Below, one piece after another: positions 5,460-8,545 of a stretch of 8,545 nt of DNA. Both the position numbers and the translations under genes were made by a program. Position 1 is the stretch's first letter; each line of letters begins with the position of its first letter. The DNA comes from Gammaproteobacteria bacterium (GTDB taxonomy: Bacteria; Pseudomonadota; Gammaproteobacteria; JAABTG01). A model generated the notes under the pieces. That model saw nothing but the letters and a program-made list of their open reading frames with translations. It searched no databases and was not told where the DNA came from. The stretch is taken from contig JASJBY010000158.1 in assembly GCA_030066245.1 (NCBI GenBank), positions 1 to 8,545 on the forward strand, given 5' to 3'.

Positions 5460-6740
5460 ATGGAAGTGCTGATGCATTTCGGCACATCGTTTGTGGTGCT
5501 CGCCGTGGTCTTCGGCTTCTACATGACATGGGGCGTCGGCGCCAACGATGTGGCCAACGCCATGGCCCCCGCCGTGGGCTCCCGCTCCATCACGGTAGTC
5601 CACGCCCTCATCCTTGCGGCCATTTTCGAGTTCGGCGGTGCCTTCCTGGCCGGCGGCCACGTCACCGAGACCATCCGCAGAGGTATCATCGACTCCACCG
5701 CGGTGGAGAACATGCCGGAGATACTGGTATTCGGCATGCTGGCGGCCTTGCTGGCTGCAGCCATCTGGTTGACCGTGGCATCGAGCCGGGGCTGGCCGGT
5801 CTCCACAACCCATACCATCGTCGGAGCCATCGTCGGGTTCGGCCTGGCCGGTATCGGCATAGACGCAGTGAGCTGGCCGAGAATCGGCCAGATTGCCGCG
5901 AGCTGGATCATCTCCCCCCTGCTGGGCGGGCTCATTGCCTTTCTTCTGATGTTGAGCATCCGCACCCTCATACTCAACACCGAGAATCCGTTCCGGCAAG
6001 CCAGATTCTGGGCACCAGCCTACGCGTTCCTGGTCGGTTTCGTCATCTCTCTGGTGACTGTGTTCCGGGGCCTGCATCACCTGAGGCTGGACCTGTCAGT
6101 GCCCGTTAGCGTGCTGCTGGCATTCATGGTCGGGTTGGTGGTGGCAGCGGTCGGCTGGGCGGTGGCGAAGCGTGTTCAGGTGGATGAGTCGGCGGACCGG
6201 GACTTTCACTTCGCCAGCGTGGAGAGAGTCTTTATACCCATGATGATCTTCACCGCCTGTGCCATGGCCTTCGCGCACGGGTCAAACGATGTGGCCAACG
6301 GCATCGGTCCGATGGCGGCGATCGTGAGCGTCGTCGAGGCGACCCGCCTGGGCGCGGAGGAGATCGTGAAGCAACAGTCTCCCCTGCCCTTGTGGACCCT
6401 GGTCCTGGGCGGAGTGGGTCTGGTGATGGGCCTGTCGACCATGGGCTATCAGGTCATGAAAACCCTCGGCAAACGCATCACGGAGCTGACTCCCACCCGA
6501 GGCTACTGCGCAAGCCTCGCTGCGGCTTCTACGGTGGTGCTGGCCTCCCGTACCGGGCTACCCGTCTCCACCACGCATATTGCCGTCGGAGCCATCATCG
6601 GCGTGGGCATGGCCAGGGGTATCGGTGCCATCGACCTCCGGATCATCGGCCGCATCGTGGGCGCGTGGCTCGTCACCTTGCCGGTCGCCGCCGCATTGGC
6701 CGCCTTGTTCTTCTTCGCCCTGAAAGGCATGTTCGGCTGA
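5460..6740 (+). CDS. PiT-family inorganic phosphate permease (copy 2)
   Basis: This 426-residue integral inner-membrane protein carries the duplicated PiT signatures GANDVANA (27-34) and GSNDVANG (274-281), at the same residue numbers as copy 1, and two PVSTTH motifs. The two copies align end to end with very few gaps. The clearest difference in length is at about residues 293-310, where copy 2 (VVEATRLGAEEIVKQQSPLPLW) is longer than copy 1 (VVSLVNSGGEVAQKAELPLW). Copy 2 ends in the family-typical KGMFG and lacks the cysteine-containing tail of copy 1. Just after the first signature, copy 1 reads AMGTSVGSGG and copy 2 reads AMAPAVGSRS, so the residues beside the predicted substrate site are not identical. 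It probably forms a transcript with the DUF47 gene 47 bp upstream. The role is phosphate uptake by ion symport. The coupling ion is unknown. Confidence 0.95.
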   Translation: MEVLMHFGTSFVVLAVVFGFYMTWGVGANDVANAMAPAVGSRSITVVHALILAAIFEFGGAFLAGGHVTETIRRGIIDSTAVENMPEILVFGMLAALLAAAIWLTVASSRGWPVSTTHTIVGAIVGFGLAGIGIDAVSWPRIGQIAASWIISPLLGGLIAFLLMLSIRTLILNTENPFRQARFWAPAYAFLVGFVISLVTVFRGLHHLRLDLSVPVSVLLAFMVGLVVAAVGWAVAKRVQVDESADRDFHFASVERVFIPMMIFTACAMAFAHGSNDVANGIGPMAAIVSVVEATRLGAEEIVKQQSPLPLWTLVLGGVGLVMGLSTMGYQVMKTLGKRITELTPTRGYCASLAAASTVVLASRTGLPVSTTHIAVGAIIGVGMARGIGAIDLRIIGRIVGAWLVTLPVAAALAALFFFALKGMFG

Positions 6741-6767
6741 TCAGAGCCCAACTCGACACGGTACCCA

Positions 6768-6788
6768 GCCCCTGCGTAAGCATGGGGC
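6768..6788. terminator. Hairpin with GNRA-type loop between convergent genes; possible bidirectional terminator
   Basis: GCCCCTGC (6768-6775) pairs with GCA-T-GGGGC (6780-6788) around a GTAA tetraloop. This gives eight base pairs with one bulged T. It lies in the 80-bp gap between the stop codons of PiT copy 2 and the convergent phosphatase, where a transcription stop for either strand is expected. Neither side has a T tract, so intrinsic termination is uncertain. It could instead act as a 3'-end stabilising structure. Confidence 0.4.
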
Positions 6789-6820
6789 GCGACCCGCAGC
6801 CTTGCCATGGCCGCGGACCG

Positions 6821-8287
6821 TCAACTCGGCAGCGGCCCGGCCTCAGGGGCGGGCAATCGGCCCCTCTCCCGGCTCAGCAGCTCCGACATGGGCTCAACGG
6901 GATAGATTTGAGGCACCATCTCGCCGTCGAAGCGTGTCATCACAGCCACCTGGTCCGGCCGCGCGCTGTAGAGCACATGGTGTCCGGGGATCTTACCCAC
7001 GTTCAGCCACACGGTCTCATTCTCGGAGCGGGGATAATGCCCCACGATGAATGCGCATTCCCGGTTCGCCTTCAGACTGTTACGAAAACGACGCACGTCG
7101 GCCCTGGTGTAGCCCGCCGGGAAAGCCAGACTCTTCAACCGTCCCCGCGTTAGGTCCCGAACCAGATCGGGGAAATGCCAGGCGGACACGACCGAGTCGC
7201 GAGAGAGCTTGCGGCGAGCCGGCGCAGCGTGGCAGGCAATGAAGCCGGCCGACTTCACCACCAGCGGCGACTGTCGGTAGAACCGCGCCAGCTCGTCCCG
7301 GTAGCGGCGGCCGCGCAGTTCCATCACCCGCCTTTCCCAGACTGCGCCCTGCAGCACACCGTGCTTCATGACATCACGGTCAAAGCTGTCGTGGTTGCCG
7401 AGAACGAAGAAAACCTGCGACGGGAAGCGCAGCTTGAGGTGAAAAATGATGTCCATCAGCATCAGCGAGCTGTCCATGAACTCGGCCTCGTCCGGCTCCT
7501 CCGGATGCACCGCGTCGCCGAGAATGACCAGCACCGCGCGCCCGGCTGACATGGCTTCGAGATAGCCGTTCTCGGTGAGCACGGTCAGCAGGTTGTCCAC
7601 CTGGGCGTGCAGGTCGCCCAACAGGACGGGGATCAGGTGGTCCGGGAGCTCCAGCAAAGCGCCGGCGTTGCCCTCGTCATCCCTGGGCCGGTAGGGATCA
7701 TCGACCAGCAGGCGATTTACCCGGCAGAGCAAGTCGAGGGCCTCGTCCGGAGGCAACAGGGTGACGGCGGCGCCCAAATCCTGCCTGAGGTGCTCCAGGG
7801 CGCCTTGCCGGCGACGGCTCAGGCGGGACACCCCCTGTTCGTCGGCGATCAACGACAGGTAAGTACCCAGCTCGGAAATCGAATCCCAGAAAATCAGGCT
7901 GTCCCCCTCGTGGGCTACCTGCAGGTAGCGACGAAAAGCTTCCCTCGGGTGCGTGAACACATGCCGTTGGTCCCAAATCCGGTGACTGATGGACAGCTTC
8001 TCGCCCGGACGAAGCCGCAGCGCATGGCCGATGCCATGGAAATACCGCTTGGGGTCGAAGAGGATGAAGTCGTGGTGATCCCGACGCTGACGCTGCCTCA
8101 GAGGGATGTCCGGGTAGATATCCAGCAGCTGCTCGCCCATCTGCACCTCGAACGGATAACCGTGGAAAGGCACCCTGATGCCGCGACCGGATAGGCGAAG
8201 ACGTTGACCGGGAATCGGGGTGATCGTGTCAACCGCCCCGCTGACGTAGCTCCAGAGCCCTTTCCAGAATGACGGCTGATTATCCAT
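6821..8287 (-). CDS. Metallophosphoesterase (calcineurin-like/PPP superfamily) with an unassigned N-terminal half
   Basis: This is a 488-residue, apparently soluble protein with no signal peptide or membrane segment. The five metal-site motifs of the metallophosphoesterase fold appear in order in the C-terminal half: GDLH (224-227), GDAVH (257-261), GNHD (297-300), CH353 and GH417. Motif II reads GDAVHPE, where PPP Ser/Thr phosphatases have GDxVDRG, and motif IV lacks the common HGG. It is therefore a divergent member whose substrate (phosphoprotein, nucleotide or other phosphoester) cannot be predicted. Residues 1 to about 210 match no domain I recognise. They include a polar segment RPGEKLSISHRIWDQRHVF and a helix-rich part up to residue 195. 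The ATG is preceded by GAGG with a nine-base spacer on the minus strand. The gene converges on PiT copy 2, so it is not in that operon. The fold is confident and the function is not. Confidence 0.9.
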   Translation of the reverse strand: MDNQPSFWKGLWSYVSGAVDTITPIPGQRLRLSGRGIRVPFHGYPFEVQMGEQLLDIYPDIPLRQRQRRDHHDFILFDPKRYFHGIGHALRLRPGEKLSISHRIWDQRHVFTHPREAFRRYLQVAHEGDSLIFWDSISELGTYLSLIADEQGVSRLSRRRQGALEHLRQDLGAAVTLLPPDEALDLLCRVNRLLVDDPYRPRDDEGNAGALLELPDHLIPVLLGDLHAQVDNLLTVLTENGYLEAMSAGRAVLVILGDAVHPEEPDEAEFMDSSLMLMDIIFHLKLRFPSQVFFVLGNHDSFDRDVMKHGVLQGAVWERRVMELRGRRYRDELARFYRQSPLVVKSAGFIACHAAPARRKLSRDSVVSAWHFPDLVRDLTRGRLKSLAFPAGYTRADVRRFRNSLKANRECAFIVGHYPRSENETVWLNVGKIPGHHVLYSARPDQVAVMTRFDGEMVPQIYPVEPMSELLSRERGRLPAPEAGPLPS

Positions 8288-8440
8288 CGGCCAGCGCCTC
8301 GAATCACAGTAGCTTGGGGCGTGCCGGACTTCAGGTGATTCTCTGGCGCAGTGACGGAGACGGACCGAAGCGCCGGTATCGGAACCCCGGACCCTGTGTT
8401 TCCGGTATGAGGCGGGAGCAGCGCTGAAGACGACCCGGAT
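8288..8440. other. Upstream region of the metallophosphoesterase gene
   Basis: This 153-bp stretch lies between the phosphatase start and the stop of a possible minus-strand gene at the right edge. It should contain the phosphatase promoter if that gene is not co-transcribed with its upstream neighbour. I see the GAGG ribosome binding site (8297-8300 on the minus strand) but no clear -35/-10 pair or strong hairpin. Confidence 0.4.
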
Positions 8441-8545
8441 TCACGTCGTCCCCTCTAATGGACCAGACGCCCGGGCATGGGACATTGCCATCGCTTGCCT
8501 CGCGGCTCGGTTCACATCCTGTTGTCCCGCTTCCTGTTGCCCCGC
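8441..8545 (-). CDS. Possible C-terminal fragment of an unidentified protein (cut by the window edge)
   Basis: On the minus strand a frame is open from the right edge to a TGA at 8443-8441, giving 34 residues with a Gln-rich tandem AGQQE-AGQQD followed by RAARQAMAMSHARASG. No family is recognised. The frame has only moderate third-position GC, and a plus-strand frame is open over the same stretch, so coding is uncertain. If real, the gene lies upstream of the phosphatase in the same direction with a 153-bp gap and could share its transcript. Confidence 0.3.
   Translation of the reverse strand, partial: AGQQEAGQQDVNRAARQAMAMSHARASGPLEGTT
8517..8545. repeat. 15-bp tandem repeat at the right edge
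   Basis: TCCTGTTGTCCCGCT (8517-8531) is followed directly by TCCTGTTGCCCCGC (8532-8545), with one mismatch over the visible part. The second unit is cut by the window end, so the copy number is unknown. The 15-bp period keeps the reading frame and encodes the AGQQ(E/D) repeat in the minus-strand frame. Confidence 0.5.

Noticed and set aside
5364..6080. 238-codon minus-strand open frame opposite PiT copy 2
   Set aside because: It is a shadow of the permease codons, spans the start of that gene and the end of DUF47, and resembles no protein family.
8058..8110. Phosphatase N-terminal region (LRLRPGEKLSISH) considered as an FHA-like domain
   Set aside because: The conserved GR...SxxH pattern and spacing of FHA domains are not present.
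1..8545. Mobile element, integration site or CRISPR array
   Set aside because: There is no transposase, integrase, terminal inverted repeat pair, tRNA-end attachment sequence or regularly spaced repeat array anywhere in the window.

Overview
The window is GC-rich (about 60% by eye) with strong GC bias at third codon positions. The protein repertoire fits a Gammaproteobacterium: a tandem-domain UspE-like stress protein, a fused CYTH-CHAD protein and DUF47/PiT pairs. A halophilic or sulfur-oxidising lineage is possible, but the genus is only a guess. There are no tRNA or rRNA genes, CRISPR arrays, insertion sequences or phage genes. It reads as a chromosomal locus built around inorganic phosphate and probably polyphosphate.

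Layout from left to right. Positions 1-87 hold the last 28 codons of a DUF47 (PhoU-like) gene. It is followed 44 bp later by a PiT-family phosphate permease (132-1418, +). Converging on it with a 15-bp gap is a two-domain universal stress protein (1434-2372, -). A 623-bp divergent intergenic region (2373-2995) carries several dyads and a spaced direct repeat. A CYTH-CHAD protein follows (2996-4579, +), then a 152-bp gap able to form strong hairpins, then a complete DUF47 gene (4732-5412, +) and a second PiT permease (5460-6740, +). A metallophosphatase with an unassigned N-terminal half (6821-8287, -) converges on the second permease. The right edge (8441-8545, -) may hold the C-terminus of another gene.

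The most striking feature is that a two-gene DUF47-PiT module occurs twice in the same orientation, with almost the same gene spacing. The two permeases are about two-thirds identical by eye and keep the same residue numbering at their key motifs. The copies bracket a stress protein and a CYTH-CHAD protein. CHAD proteins are known to associate with polyphosphate granules, and CYTH is a triphosphate-binding fold. DUF47 proteins are PhoU-like partners of PiT transporters. The inferred theme is low-affinity phosphate uptake (PiT), its control (DUF47), polyphosphate handling (CYTH-CHAD), a phosphatase and a stress-responsive nucleotide-binding protein. Membership of one functional system is inferred from gene order and family knowledge and is not proven by the sequence.
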